DNA of 31,623 bases from an uncultured Eubacteriales bacterium (GCA_902496595.1 CABVBV010000008.1:1-31623); one strand, 5' to 3'; counted from the first letter of the stretch, positions 8,267-15,725 are shown. The notes: generated by a model not told the origin, from the letters alone. Made by a program: numbers and translations.

Positions 8267-8530
8267 ATGAGCGACCTGGCCGCACTGAGCGTGGCCGCGG
8301 CTCTCGTGGGACTGGCCGTGAGCCTCGTCACGCCGATAATCAAGCTCAACACCATCATCACAAAGCTGGGAGCAACGGTGGACGGCCTCGCCAAGAGCCT
8401 CGACACCCTCACCGGAGACAACAGCCGCAGCCACGCCAAACTGCACGGCCGTATCGACGGCCTTGAAAGCTCCGTTGGAAAGCACGAGACCAGGCTCGCC
8501 CTGCTCGAAAGGCAAGGAGATAGTGCTTGA
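8267..8530 (+). CDS. Small phage membrane-anchored coiled-coil protein
   Basis: The ATG at 8267 is preferred over an in-frame GTG at 8258 because the GAGGTGG ribosome site at 8255-8261 overlaps the GTG. This gives 87 residues. Residues 5-23 are a transmembrane helix, followed by an amphipathic coiled coil ('LHGRIDGLESSVGKHETRLALLERQ'). The layout resembles the XhlA-like or accessory holin proteins found beside lysis genes, but with the membrane segment at the N-terminus. It starts 2 bases after the preceding stop. Its TGA lies inside the -35 element of the next promoter, marking the end of the phage operon. Function is unproven. Confidence 0.55.
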   Translation: MSDLAALSVAAALVGLAVSLVTPIIKLNTIITKLGATVDGLAKSLDTLTGDNSRSHAKLHGRIDGLESSVGKHETRLALLERQGDSA

Positions 8531-8555
8531 AATTTTCCGACATTGTGTCTATAAT
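8527..8555 (+). promoter_or_regulatory. Consensus sigma-A promoter for the acyltransferase gene
   Basis: TTGAAA at 8527-8532 and TATAAT at 8550-8555 are separated by exactly 17 bases. The -35 box overlaps the stop codon of the last phage gene. Transcription would begin near 8562, inside the adjacent inverted repeat. Confidence 0.8.
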
Positions 8556-8556
8556 C

Positions 8557-8583
8557 AAAGGCAGGGAGGATATCCCTGCCTTT
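8557..8583 (+). terminator. Perfect inverted repeat at the prophage/host boundary
   Basis: An 11-bp perfect stem AAAGGCAGGGA / TCCCTGCCTTT with a 5-nt loop begins 2 bases after the -10 box. For transcripts arriving from the phage genes it would act as a terminator ending in CCTTT. For transcripts initiating at about 8562 only part of the left arm is included, so it could instead be an operator overlapping the start site. Confidence 0.55.
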
Positions 8584-8606
8584 GAACTTTGATGGGAGCG
8601 TTGCGA

Positions 8607-9890
8607 ATGGAGAAGCCAACGTTAAAGCAGAGCATAGACAACTGCAAGCTCAAGCCGGTAAACAAGCTGAAATTCAGAGTCATGGTCGGCGTGGCCAACA
8701 CCCTGTTCAGGAAGAAGCTGGGCGTCAGCTTCACGTATGTGGACGACATCAAGCCTTACCGGGGCAAGCCCTATATAGTCGTTTCAAACCACGCCTCGAG
8801 GGAGGACTATGTCTTCACGGCCCCGGCTTTCTGGCCGGACACCTTCAACTTCGTCGTGGGCTACAACGAGTTTTTCCGGGGCCATCTGCACGGGGTGCTG
8901 ACCCAGATGCAGACCGTGCCCAAGAAGAACTTCACAAAGCAGCCGAACTCGATAAGGCAGATACTCCGGATAATCCGCTCCGGCGGCCGCATAATAATTC
9001 TGCCGGAGGGCATGAGCAGCATATCCGGGGCGAGCCAGCCCTGCGCGATAGGAGGCGGGCACTTGCTCAAGAGCCTAAAAGTCCCGGTGCTCTACACGAA
9101 GATCGCGGGAGGCTACCTCACCGCGCCGAAGTTCAACCTTGTAGACAGGCCGGGCAAGGTGGAGGTCAAGGTCGGAGTGCTTTTCACGCCCGAGCAGCTC
9201 GCGGAACTTTCCGCAGACGAGATCCAGGCCATAATGGATGAGAAGCTCTACCACGACGATTACGAGTGGAACAAGACCGCGAGGGTGAAGTACGACGGCA
9301 AGGGGAAAATGGCGGAGAACCTCCATCAGCTGCTCTACTGGTGCCCGAAATGCGGCAAAATGCTTGTGACGGCGAGCGCAGGCGACCGTATCTGGTGCAA
9401 AGAATGCGGGAACGCCGCGCATTTGAACGAGTATTACGACCTCATTCCGGAGGGAGAGGACAGCGTCATACCCGATACGCCGAGGGTGTGGTTCGACGAG
9501 CAGCGTGCTCACATAAGGAAGCTGGCCTCCGAGCCGGGCTTTGAGCTCAGGGAGCGCATGAGACTGGGTATGCTGCCCGAGGACAGGCTCCTGAAGAACC
9601 AGGCGACCTCGGAGATCGTAGGAGAGGGAGAGCTCTGGGTAAACGCCGAGGGCCTGCATTACGAGGGCACGAAGAACGGCGAGCCCTGGAGCTTCTTCCT
9701 GCCGATCAAGCAGGTTCCGACCTACGGGATGTGTACTGATGTCTCGAGGTTTTACACCTTTGTGGACGGGGAATTTTGCGAGTTTTATCCAGAGCGCGAC
9801 TCCGCCGAGCTCTGGATGCAGGCGACGGAGGAGCTGCACCGCCTGAACGGGGGCTCGTGGCAGGACTATCCCTGGAAGAACAAGGACTGA
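8607..9890 (+). CDS. PlsC-like acyltransferase with zinc ribbon and C-terminal domain
   Basis: The ATG at 8607 is chosen because a GGAG ribosome site lies 8 bases before it; in-frame TTG/ATG at 8589/8592 have none. The product is 427 residues. Residues about 50-200 are a glycerolphosphate-acyltransferase fold: the catalytic NHASRED (N61-D67, HX4D) and PEGMSS (133-138), which correspond to blocks I and III of 1-acylglycerol-3-phosphate acyltransferases. Residues 246-267 form a zinc ribbon (CPKC...CKEC). The last 150 residues are an uncharacterised domain. Ordinary PlsC is about 240 residues, so this is a longer variant seen in Clostridia. It would transfer an acyl chain to a lysophospholipid or similar acceptor at the membrane. 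Substrate unknown. It has its own promoter and a bidirectional terminator after it. Confidence 0.82.
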   Translation: MEKPTLKQSIDNCKLKPVNKLKFRVMVGVANTLFRKKLGVSFTYVDDIKPYRGKPYIVVSNHASREDYVFTAPAFWPDTFNFVVGYNEFFRGHLHGVLTQMQTVPKKNFTKQPNSIRQILRIIRSGGRIIILPEGMSSISGASQPCAIGGGHLLKSLKVPVLYTKIAGGYLTAPKFNLVDRPGKVEVKVGVLFTPEQLAELSADEIQAIMDEKLYHDDYEWNKTARVKYDGKGKMAENLHQLLYWCPKCGKMLVTASAGDRIWCKECGNAAHLNEYYDLIPEGEDSVIPDTPRVWFDEQRAHIRKLASEPGFELRERMRLGMLPEDRLLKNQATSEIVGEGELWVNAEGLHYEGTKNGEPWSFFLPIKQVPTYGMCTDVSRFYTFVDGEFCEFYPERDSAELWMQATEELHRLNGGSWQDYPWKNKD

Positions 9891-9912
9891 ATTTCTGTTC
9901 CGGGCCGCAGAG

Positions 9913-9956
9913 AAAAGCCGCCCATCCGCGTATCCAAACGCGGATGGGCGGCTTTT
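9913..9956. terminator. Bidirectional terminator between convergent genes
   Basis: An 18-bp perfect stem (AAAAGCCGCCCATCCGCG and its complement) with an 8-nt loop. The stem starts with AAAA and ends with TTTT, so it serves both the acyltransferase gene from the left and the nucleotidyltransferase gene from the right. Confidence 0.92.
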
Positions 9957-9970
9957 GCATCGTCATACGC

Positions 9971-10891
9971 TCATTTCCAAAGAGATTCGGGGTACAGGCC
10001 CTTGCTCGTGAGCTCTTTTACGGCGGCGACGACTCCGGGCTTATCTTCCTTATAGGTCATGCCGTGCCAGACGTCTCCGCTGCGCATGACGTCCACGGTA
10101 CACAGGCCCTCGTTCAGCAGGCGGCCGACCAGATTCGGTATCAGCATCTCGGCCTCGGGATTTTCCCGCAGGCCCTCGTCCAGAAACACGGGAAAGCGCC
10201 GCTCTATCTCATCGAAAATGGCGGTGGTGAAACCCCAGAAGTTCATGGACACGGTGCAGTCCTCGGGGAGAGGTATGAGCGTTTTCCCGGCGTCAAGGCT
10301 GTATGCCGGGCCGCTCTGGGTTCTCACGACATATGTGCGCTCCTGTATGCTCTCCAGTCTGCCGTCGCTCGTCCGGCAGATGCCGCGGCAGACCTTTCCG
10401 TTCGGAGTGACGGTATTGCCCAGCTTGTAACCGACCATGGAAAAGCGCATCGGGCGGGCGGATTCGTCCACGTTCTTCAGCCAGTCATAGATTATCCTGT
10501 AAGCTCCCGGCCCGTAAAAATCGTCGGCATTTATCATGGCGAAGGGCCCGTCCACCGCTTCGCGGCAGCAGAGGACGGCGTGCGACGTCCCCCAGGGCCT
10601 CACCCTGCTCTTGGGAACGGAATAGCCCTCGGGCAGCAGCCTGTCCAGGCTCTGGAAGGCATAGGCCGTTTCTATCTTGCCGGAGATCCTCCTGCCGATG
10701 GCCTCTTCAAAGTCCTCGAGCATTCCGGGCGCTATCAGGAACACGACTTTCCTGAACCCGGCCCTTATTGCGTCGTAGACCGAGTAGTCGATGATAAATT
10801 GTCCGTACGGCCCCACGGGCTCTATCTGCTTCGGGCTTCCGTAGCGGCTGCTCAGGCCCGCGGCCAGGATCACGAGCGTCGGCTCGGTCAT
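9971..10891 (-). CDS. Sugar-phosphate nucleotidyltransferase-family protein
   Basis: The ATG at 10891 has a GAGGAGGAG ribosome site and yields 306 residues; an upstream in-frame ATG at 10942 lacks one. The start MTEPTLVILAAGLSSRYGSPKQ carries the nucleotide-binding LAAGxxSRxG...K signature of NTP-transferases. A MINADDFYG segment further on supplies the metal-binding Asp region. These enzymes join a sugar 1-phosphate to NTP. The substrate cannot be read from the sequence; related clostridial proteins are simply annotated nucleotidyltransferase. It stands alone, divergent from spoVAD and convergent with the acyltransferase gene. Confidence 0.8.
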   Translation of the reverse strand: MTEPTLVILAAGLSSRYGSPKQIEPVGPYGQFIIDYSVYDAIRAGFRKVVFLIAPGMLEDFEEAIGRRISGKIETAYAFQSLDRLLPEGYSVPKSRVRPWGTSHAVLCCREAVDGPFAMINADDFYGPGAYRIIYDWLKNVDESARPMRFSMVGYKLGNTVTPNGKVCRGICRTSDGRLESIQERTYVVRTQSGPAYSLDAGKTLIPLPEDCTVSMNFWGFTTAIFDEIERRFPVFLDEGLRENPEAEMLIPNLVGRLLNEGLCTVDVMRSGDVWHGMTYKEDKPGVVAAVKELTSKGLYPESLWK

Positions 10892-10932
10892 AATAAAGCT
10901 CCTCCTCTCGGCGCTTTGCCATGATACAGGAT

Positions 10933-10961
10933 ATTTTACCAAAGACAGGCGAAAAAGTCAC
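10933..10961 (-). promoter_or_regulatory. Candidate promoter of the nucleotidyltransferase gene
   Basis: On the minus strand GTGACT (10961-10956) and TAAAAT (10938-10933) are spaced by 17 bases, about 40 bases ahead of the start codon. Four and five of six positions match consensus. Confidence 0.5.
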
Positions 10962-11033
10962 CACATTTATGCGGCGAATGAATTATTTTATCCCAGCTGC
11001 GGAACACTGCCTTGTGAAAGGAAGTGTTTTGCC

Positions 11034-12050
11034 GTGGCAAGGCGAGTTGGAATGCAGACTCTGGCGCTGGACAAGCCGCCTTCGATAACGGAGGGCGCCT
11101 CGGTGGCGGGCAAGAGGGAAGGCCGGGGCCCGCTCGCCCGGAGTTTCGACTACATCAGCGGCGACGCGTATTTCGGAGAGTCGAGCTGGGAAAAGGCTGA
11201 GAGCGCCATGCTGAGGTTGTGTTTCGACCTGGCCTGCGACAAGGCGAAGATCGCGCCCTCAGAGCTGGACATCATACTATCCGGAGACCTGCTTAACCAG
11301 TGCGCGGGCTCGGCCTATGCGCTGCGCGGGCTCTCAGCGCCGTATCTGGGCCTGTACGGGGCCTGCTCAACCATGGCGGAATCGCTGCTGCTCGCCTCAC
11401 TGCTCATAGACGGAGGCTGCGGCAAAAAAGTTGCAGCGCTTACCAGCTCTCACTTCTGTTCCGCCGAGCGGCAATTCCGTTTCCCGCTCGAGTACGGCAG
11501 CGTCAGGACGCCGACCAGCCAGTGGACGGTGACGGGCGCGGGGGCGCTTATACTCTCGGACGAGGGCCCGGGGCCTTACGTCACCATGGTCACTACGGGG
11601 CGCATAGTGGATGCGGGCATAACCGACGCGAACAACATGGGCGCCGCGATGGCTCCGGCCGCCTGCGACAGCCTCCTTGCGCATTTTCGGGACACGGGCC
11701 GTGCGCCGTCGTATTACGACGCTGTCATAACAGGAGACCTGGGCCTGCTTGGCAGAGACATTGTACGGGAGCTCATGGGTATGCAGGGGGTCGACCTCGG
11801 CCCGGCCTACACCGACTGCGGCGTGCTCATCTACGACAGCGCTGCGCAGGGCACCTGCTCCGGCGGCTCCGGCTGCGGCTGCTCCGCCTCCGTGCTCGCC
11901 GGGCACATCCTTCGCTGCCTCAGGGATGGAGTTTGGAAGCGCGTGCTCTTCGCCGCAACGGGCGCGCTCATGAGTCCTACGACGACGCTCCAGGGCGAGA
12001 GCATACCCGGCATCTGCCACGCCGTGGCGATAGAAAACGAGAGGTGCTGA
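11034..12050 (+). CDS. spoVAD: Stage V sporulation protein AD
   Basis: A 338-residue protein starting at GTG with AAAGGAAG about 10 bases upstream. It has the thiolase-like fold of SpoVAD throughout, with recognisable family segments: FDYISGDAYFGESSWEKAES, 'LSGDLLNQCAGSAYALR', 'YGACSTMAESL' and 'TPTSQWTVTGAGA', and the usual length of 335-345. In Bacillus SpoVAD is a soluble subunit of the SpoVA channel complex, binds dipicolinic acid and is needed for its uptake into the forespore. It abuts spoVAE, whose ATG follows the stop without a gap. No spoVAC lies upstream, although spoVAC-spoVAD-spoVAE is the common order. Expression in the forespore under sigma-G is expected from the family; I did not find a convincing sigma-G box. 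Confidence 0.95.
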   Translation: MARRVGMQTLALDKPPSITEGASVAGKREGRGPLARSFDYISGDAYFGESSWEKAESAMLRLCFDLACDKAKIAPSELDIILSGDLLNQCAGSAYALRGLSAPYLGLYGACSTMAESLLLASLLIDGGCGKKVAALTSSHFCSAERQFRFPLEYGSVRTPTSQWTVTGAGALILSDEGPGPYVTMVTTGRIVDAGITDANNMGAAMAPAACDSLLAHFRDTGRAPSYYDAVITGDLGLLGRDIVRELMGMQGVDLGPAYTDCGVLIYDSAAQGTCSGGSGCGCSASVLAGHILRCLRDGVWKRVLFAATGALMSPTTTLQGESIPGICHAVAIENERC

Positions 12051-12419
12051 ATGGAGATACTGCTATCCTGTGCAAAGTCCTTCGCAGTCGGAGGCGCGCT
12101 CTGCGTTATCGGACAGCTGCTCATAGACAAGACCCGGCTGACTCCTGCGCGTATCCTCACAGCCTATGTCGTCGCCGGGGTGCTGCTCGGCGCCCTGGGC
12201 CTTTACCAGCCGTTTGCCGACTGGGCCGGAGCCGGGGCCTGCGTGCCGCTGACCGGCTTTGGAAACACGCTCGCCCGGGGCGTGCGCGAGGCCGTGGAGG
12301 AACATGGAGTCCTCGGCGCCTTCACCGGAGGCATCACCGCATCCTCCGCCGGAATCGCCGCAGCGGTTTTCTTCGGTTTCCTGGTATCCCTGGTCTTCAA
12401 ACCGAAGGACAAATCGTGA
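12051..12419 (+). CDS. spoVAE: Stage V sporulation protein AE (SpoVAEb type)
   Basis: A 122-residue membrane protein starting immediately after the spoVAD stop with GAGGTG upstream. Hydrophobic segments at about 7-24, 34-54 and 98-115, together with the motifs 'RILTAYVVAGVLLGALGLYQPF' and 'PLTGFGNTLARGV', identify the SpoVAEb family (usual length 115-125). It is a membrane component of the forespore channel that transports dipicolinate during sporulation and germination. Translational coupling to spoVAD is implied by the zero spacing. A strong terminator follows. Confidence 0.93.
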   Translation: MEILLSCAKSFAVGGALCVIGQLLIDKTRLTPARILTAYVVAGVLLGALGLYQPFADWAGAGACVPLTGFGNTLARGVREAVEEHGVLGAFTGGITASSAGIAAAVFFGFLVSLVFKPKDKS

Positions 12420-12436
12420 CGTGGCGGCAAAGCTGA

Positions 12437-12480
12437 GGCGCCCCGCATTCCGAAGAGTGCGGGGCGCCATTTTTTGCTTT
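12437..12480 (+). terminator. Rho-independent terminator of spoVAD-spoVAE
   Basis: A 14-bp stem (GGCGCCCCGCATTC / GAGTGCGGGGCGCC, one G-U pair) with a CGAA tetraloop, followed by ATTTTTTGCTTTT. It separates spoVAE from the convergent symporter gene. Confidence 0.93.
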
Positions 12481-12496
12481 TGAAACCGAAACGGAC

Positions 12497-13708
12497 TCAG
12501 GCGTTCTGAGCACCCTTTTCCTCGGTCTTGTTCACAACGGCGGCAACGATGACGGAACCGACGCAGTTGCAGGTGGTGAGCAGCGGATCGACGACGCTGA
12601 CGACTCCGCTCAGCAGGGCGGCGAACTCGATGGGGAAGCCCAGGGTCTGGAGGAAGATGGTCGTCGCGACAAAGATGCCTCCGGGGATGCCGGGGCTGCC
12701 AAGGGTCATGAGCACGCCCATGAGCACGGATGTGACCATGATGGCCGGCGTCATCTCTATGCCGCAGACCTGAGCCACGAAAACCGCGACCACTCCGAAC
12801 CAGATGGCGTTGCCGTCCATGTTCAGGTTCGCGCCGAGAGGAATGACGAGGTCGGAGACTTCGCTCTTGAGCTTGAGGTTGTCCTTGCAGGTGGTGATCG
12901 ACACGGGCATGGTGGCCGCAGTGCTGCAAGAGGAGAAGCTGGTGACCCAGACGGGGGAGATGGCCTTCCACATGGCGAACGGGTTTTTCCTCGTCCCGCC
13001 GTAGTAGAGCAGACTGTAAATGATGAGCATATGCACCAGCGCGGCCCCGATAATGGCGCCGAGGAACTTGCCCAGAGCGCCCAGCACTTCCGCCCCGTAG
13101 AGGCCGATCGTGTTGGAGATGAGGAAAAACACGCCTATGGGCGCGAAGCGGATGACGAAGCGGAGGAAGAACATGATGTACTTCGCAACGTAACTCACCC
13201 CGCCTATTATCTTTTCCCTGTCCTCCTCGGGGGCATAGATGAGGCCGATGCCCGAGAGAATAGCGAAGGAGATGATGGGCAGCATCTCGGCGTTTGCCAT
13301 GGAGCTGATGATGTTGGTGCCGAAGAAGCCGAGTATCACGCTCGAGACCGTCGGGGCGGTCTGCTCCGCGACTTCACCGGCCTCCGTCATGGTATAGCCC
13401 AGGCCGGGGTTCACTATGAGGCCGGAGGCAAGGCCGATGACCGCCGCGACAAGGGTGGTGGCCATGAAGAGGATGAACATCTTGATGCCTATGCGGCCGA
13501 GTTTCTTGAGGTCGCCGATGCCCGCGACGGCCATGACGATATTGCACAGGATGAGGGGAACGACGCCGACTCTAAGCAAGCGTAGAAAAATCGTACCGAT
13601 AAACCCGACCTGGCTCATCTTCTCTCCAAAGATGACCCCGGCCAGTACGCCCAGGATAAGGCCGAGCAGCACCTTGGTCATGAATCCGATTTTCTTCTTT
13701 GCTTTCAT
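12497..13708 (-). CDS. Dicarboxylate/amino acid:cation symporter (DAACS family)
   Basis: The ATG at 13708 is chosen because the GGGGTGA ribosome site lies 7 bases before it; an in-frame GTG at 13717 overlaps that site. The product has 403 residues. It shows the glutamate-transporter fold: N-terminal helices, a serine-rich reentrant loop (SFSSCSTAATMPVS), the NMDGNA segment of helix 7, and a second reentrant hairpin around 'GSPGIPGG' before helix 8. These transporters bring in acidic or neutral amino acids or dicarboxylates with Na+ or H+. It is the last gene of the minus-strand operon RidA - aminotransferase - symporter, 38 bases after the aminotransferase, so it probably imports that pathway's substrate. 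Specificity cannot be read. Confidence 0.92.
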   Translation of the reverse strand: MKAKKKIGFMTKVLLGLILGVLAGVIFGEKMSQVGFIGTIFLRLLRVGVVPLILCNIVMAVAGIGDLKKLGRIGIKMFILFMATTLVAAVIGLASGLIVNPGLGYTMTEAGEVAEQTAPTVSSVILGFFGTNIISSMANAEMLPIISFAILSGIGLIYAPEEDREKIIGGVSYVAKYIMFFLRFVIRFAPIGVFFLISNTIGLYGAEVLGALGKFLGAIIGAALVHMLIIYSLLYYGGTRKNPFAMWKAISPVWVTSFSSCSTAATMPVSITTCKDNLKLKSEVSDLVIPLGANLNMDGNAIWFGVVAVFVAQVCGIEMTPAIMVTSVLMGVLMTLGSPGIPGGIFVATTIFLQTLGFPIEFAALLSGVVSVVDPLLTTCNCVGSVIVAAVVNKTEEKGAQNA

Positions 13709-13746
13709 ACTTGTCACCCCACAATATTATTTTGTCGTGCGGCGTC

Positions 13747-14937
13747 TCAGTTGGAGCCGGAGCGGCATACGCCGTCTATGGCCCTGAGCGCTTCCGACAG
13801 AGTGCGTATCTGAGCGGCGGTGTTGTGTATGCCTATGGCAATGCGCATGAAACCCGCCGAATGCGTGATGAATATCTTGTTTTCCTTCAGTATCCTCTCT
13901 GCCTGCCCGAAATACTCCTCCGGATAGGTGAGCACCAGGATGCCGCTGCGGTTCTTTTCCGGCTTGTCCAGGCCTCCGACAAAGTGGAAGGATTGGACGC
14001 CCTCGAGCTGGCGCCTGAGCTGCGCTTCGAGCTCGAACACCCTGCGCTCCGAGTTTTCGGGCCCCAGCTCGAAGAAGAGCTCCATGGCCTTCGAGAGCGC
14101 GTAGATGATCACCTGCGGCAGACTGCCGGCCTCGAACTTCCTGGCGTCGTCATACCAGTATATCGGCACCGAGCTGTCTCCCAGCTCTTCCGGCTCCAGC
14201 TGCCTGGAGACGCTCTGCATGGCTGCGTGCGCCGGGGTGAGCCTGTCCATCAGCTCCCTTCGGCAGCAGATGAAGCCGCAGCCGAAGGCGGCGAGCATGG
14301 CCTTGTGACAGCCGGAGGCCAGAAAGTCGATGTTCATGTCCTTCATGTCGAGCCTGATCCTGCCCGCTGCCTGGATGGCGTCCACAACGAATACAACGCC
14401 CCTGCTGCGGCAGAGCTCGCCTATCGCCTTCAGGTCTGCCCTGAAGCCGTTGTGGTAGCCAACGGCGGAGACGGATACCAGCTTCGTGGTCTCGTCAATA
14501 AGCGCCTCCACGTCGGCGGGCTCGAAAACGCTGTCGCGGGTCTTTATCACGCGCAGCTCGACGCCCAGCCTGCCGAGGTGCTTCCAGATGTAGCTGTTGC
14601 TCATCATCTCGCTGTCCGGGATGACGACGCTGTCGCCCCGCTTCCAGGGGAATGCCTCGGCGATTATCGTGATGCCGGCGTTGGTGTTCGCCGTGTACGC
14701 GACCTCGTCGGGTTCGCAGTTGAAGTAGGCGGCGAGCTTCTTGCGCGTCTCGTTCGCCATTGCGAGGCCCTCGAGCATGGAGTGGTCGCCGTTCCTCGAG
14801 ATCACGAACTTGTCGTAGTAAGAAGCCAGGGCCTCCCTGGAACACCTGGGCGGCATGGAGATGGAAGCGACGTTGAAAAATGCTATGTCGTTGTTAAAAT
14901 ATCCAAATTCGCGGTCAATAATCTCTTCGTAGTTCAT
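13747..14937 (-). CDS. Class V PLP-dependent aminotransferase
   Basis: A 396-residue protein with a GGGAGGAG ribosome site. It has the class V fold of cysteine desulfurases and isopenicillin N epimerases: the cofactor aspartate D186 in VVDAIQAAG, and the Schiff-base lysine K212 in SGCHKAMLAAFGCGF. The long flexible cysteine loop of NifS/IscS is not evident, so a sulfur role is less likely than amino-acid deamination, transamination or beta-elimination. It lies 16 bases after the RidA gene and before a symporter. RidA proteins detoxify the reactive 2-aminoacrylate released by PLP enzymes, which suits a beta-eliminating or deaminating activity. The exact reaction is not determined. Confidence 0.85.
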   Translation of the reverse strand: MNYEEIIDREFGYFNNDIAFFNVASISMPPRCSREALASYYDKFVISRNGDHSMLEGLAMANETRKKLAAYFNCEPDEVAYTANTNAGITIIAEAFPWKRGDSVVIPDSEMMSNSYIWKHLGRLGVELRVIKTRDSVFEPADVEALIDETTKLVSVSAVGYHNGFRADLKAIGELCRSRGVVFVVDAIQAAGRIRLDMKDMNIDFLASGCHKAMLAAFGCGFICCRRELMDRLTPAHAAMQSVSRQLEPEELGDSSVPIYWYDDARKFEAGSLPQVIIYALSKAMELFFELGPENSERRVFELEAQLRRQLEGVQSFHFVGGLDKPEKNRSGILVLTYPEEYFGQAERILKENKIFITHSAGFMRIAIGIHNTAAQIRTLSEALRAIDGVCRSGSN

Positions 14938-14953
14938 GTCCGCTCCTCCCTCG

Positions 14954-15418
14954 TCATTCCTCTTCCAGCTCGAAGATCGCCTCGATCTCTACGGGCATAT
15001 CGAGCGGGAGCTGGCTCGTGCCGACCGCCGTCCTCGCGTGCCTGCCGCGCTCGCCGAACACGTCGAAGAGCAGCTGAGAGGCCGCATTCGCAACTATGTG
15101 CTGCCGATCGAAACCGGGGGCGCTGCTCACAAAGGCCTGAAGTTTCACAACGCCGGAGACACGGTCGAGATCCCCCGTGTGCCGCCTGACTGCGGCGAGC
15201 ATATTTATAACGCAGAGCCTCGCCGCCTCCTGCGCCTTCTCAACGGAGAGCTCGGCGCCGACCCTGCCCCTGTAAGGCATCTCCGGCCCCTTCACCGGTA
15301 TCTGACCCGAGACGAACAGCAGCCTCCCGCTCTGTTTTACAGGGATGTACATCGCCTTGGCCTCGGAGTCCTCCGGAAGCGCGATACCCAGCTCTTCAAG
15401 CCTTTTTTCGGCCAGCAT
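14954..15418 (-). CDS. RidA/YjgF-family enamine/imine deaminase
   Basis: A 154-residue protein with a GGGAGAGGTG ribosome site. It resembles the YjgF_YER057c_UK114_like_1 branch: 'GRLLFVSGQIPVKGPEM' followed by 'YRGRVGAELSVEKAQEAARLCVINMLAAV', then 'KLQAFVSSAPGFDRQHIVANAASQLLFDVFG' and the conserved 'GRHARTAVGTSQLPLDMPVEIEAIFEL' end. RidA trimers hydrolyse enamine/imine intermediates made by PLP enzymes. The active arginine is probably in the HARTAVG segment. First gene of an operon with the aminotransferase and symporter, divergent from a YheO/DauR-like regulator. Confidence 0.9.
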   Translation of the reverse strand: MLAEKRLEELGIALPEDSEAKAMYIPVKQSGRLLFVSGQIPVKGPEMPYRGRVGAELSVEKAQEAARLCVINMLAAVRRHTGDLDRVSGVVKLQAFVSSAPGFDRQHIVANAASQLLFDVFGERGRHARTAVGTSQLPLDMPVEIEAIFELEEE

Positions 15419-15442
15419 TCACACCTCTCCCTTCGTTCAACA

Positions 15443-15489
15443 TAACAAACAGTCTGTTTGACCGCACAGAAATACAGCTAACAAACAGT
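15443..15489. promoter_or_regulatory. Candidate operator: palindrome plus 11-base direct repeat
   Basis: TAACAAACAGT occurs twice, at 15443-15453 and 15479-15489, on the same strand. The first copy is part of a perfect palindrome CAAACAG-T-CTGTTTG (15446-15460). These lie just upstream of the RidA start codon and downstream of its candidate promoter, the usual place for repressor binding. The divergent YheO/DauR-like regulator is the obvious candidate ligand (inference). Confidence 0.6.
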
Positions 15490-15513
15490 TATATAATGGC
15501 CTGATATAACGCA

Positions 15514-15542
15514 AGATTACAGAATAATAGTTTGATTGTCAA
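15514..15542 (-). promoter_or_regulatory. Candidate promoter of the RidA-aminotransferase-symporter operon
   Basis: On the minus strand TTGACA (15542-15537) is spaced 17 bases from TAATCT (15519-15514). The -10 box is weak. A closer TATAAC box about 20 bases further downstream is an alternative. The -35 lies in a palindrome TGATTG-T-CAATCA (15533-15545), which could be a second operator. The rest of the 305-base intergenic stretch (15419-15725) is A/T-rich and holds the operators and the divergent regulator promoter; no gene is seen in it. Confidence 0.5.
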
Positions 15543-15653
15543 TCATATTTTGAAATTACGCCCAAGAAATATGACATTTTGTCGGAAGATACAAATTGTC
15601 GAATTAGCGAAGTAAATGGAATATGCAAATTTATCAGTCGGTTTGTCAGGCTG

Positions 15654-15682
15654 TTGCCCTTTGCCGGAAGATTTGGTATAAT
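15654..15682 (+). promoter_or_regulatory. Promoter of the YheO/DauR-like regulator
   Basis: TTGCCC at 15654-15659 and a perfect TATAAT at 15677-15682 are spaced 17 bases. Transcription would start near 15689, giving a leader of about 37 bases. Confidence 0.7.
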
Positions 15683-15725
15683 CCAGATAGGAAGGATGGA
15701 AGTTACAAGAGGGAGCTGAGAGTAT

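Noticed and set aside
1..8530. A diversity-generating retroelement acting on the tail or LRR genes
   Set aside because: No reverse transcriptase gene or template/variable repeat pair was seen in the window; it may still exist outside.
9776..10924. A 382-codon open frame on the + strand
   Set aside because: It crosses the bidirectional terminator and runs antisense to the nucleotidyltransferase gene; no motif or ribosome site supports it.
10962..11033. A sigma-G promoter for spoVAD
   Set aside because: A/T-rich segments such as GAATTATTTTA are present, but no properly spaced -35/-10 pair matched well enough to report.
13699..15189. A 496-codon open frame on the + strand
   Set aside because: It is antisense to the class V aminotransferase and part of RidA; its composition is that of a complementary-strand shadow with no recognisable domain.
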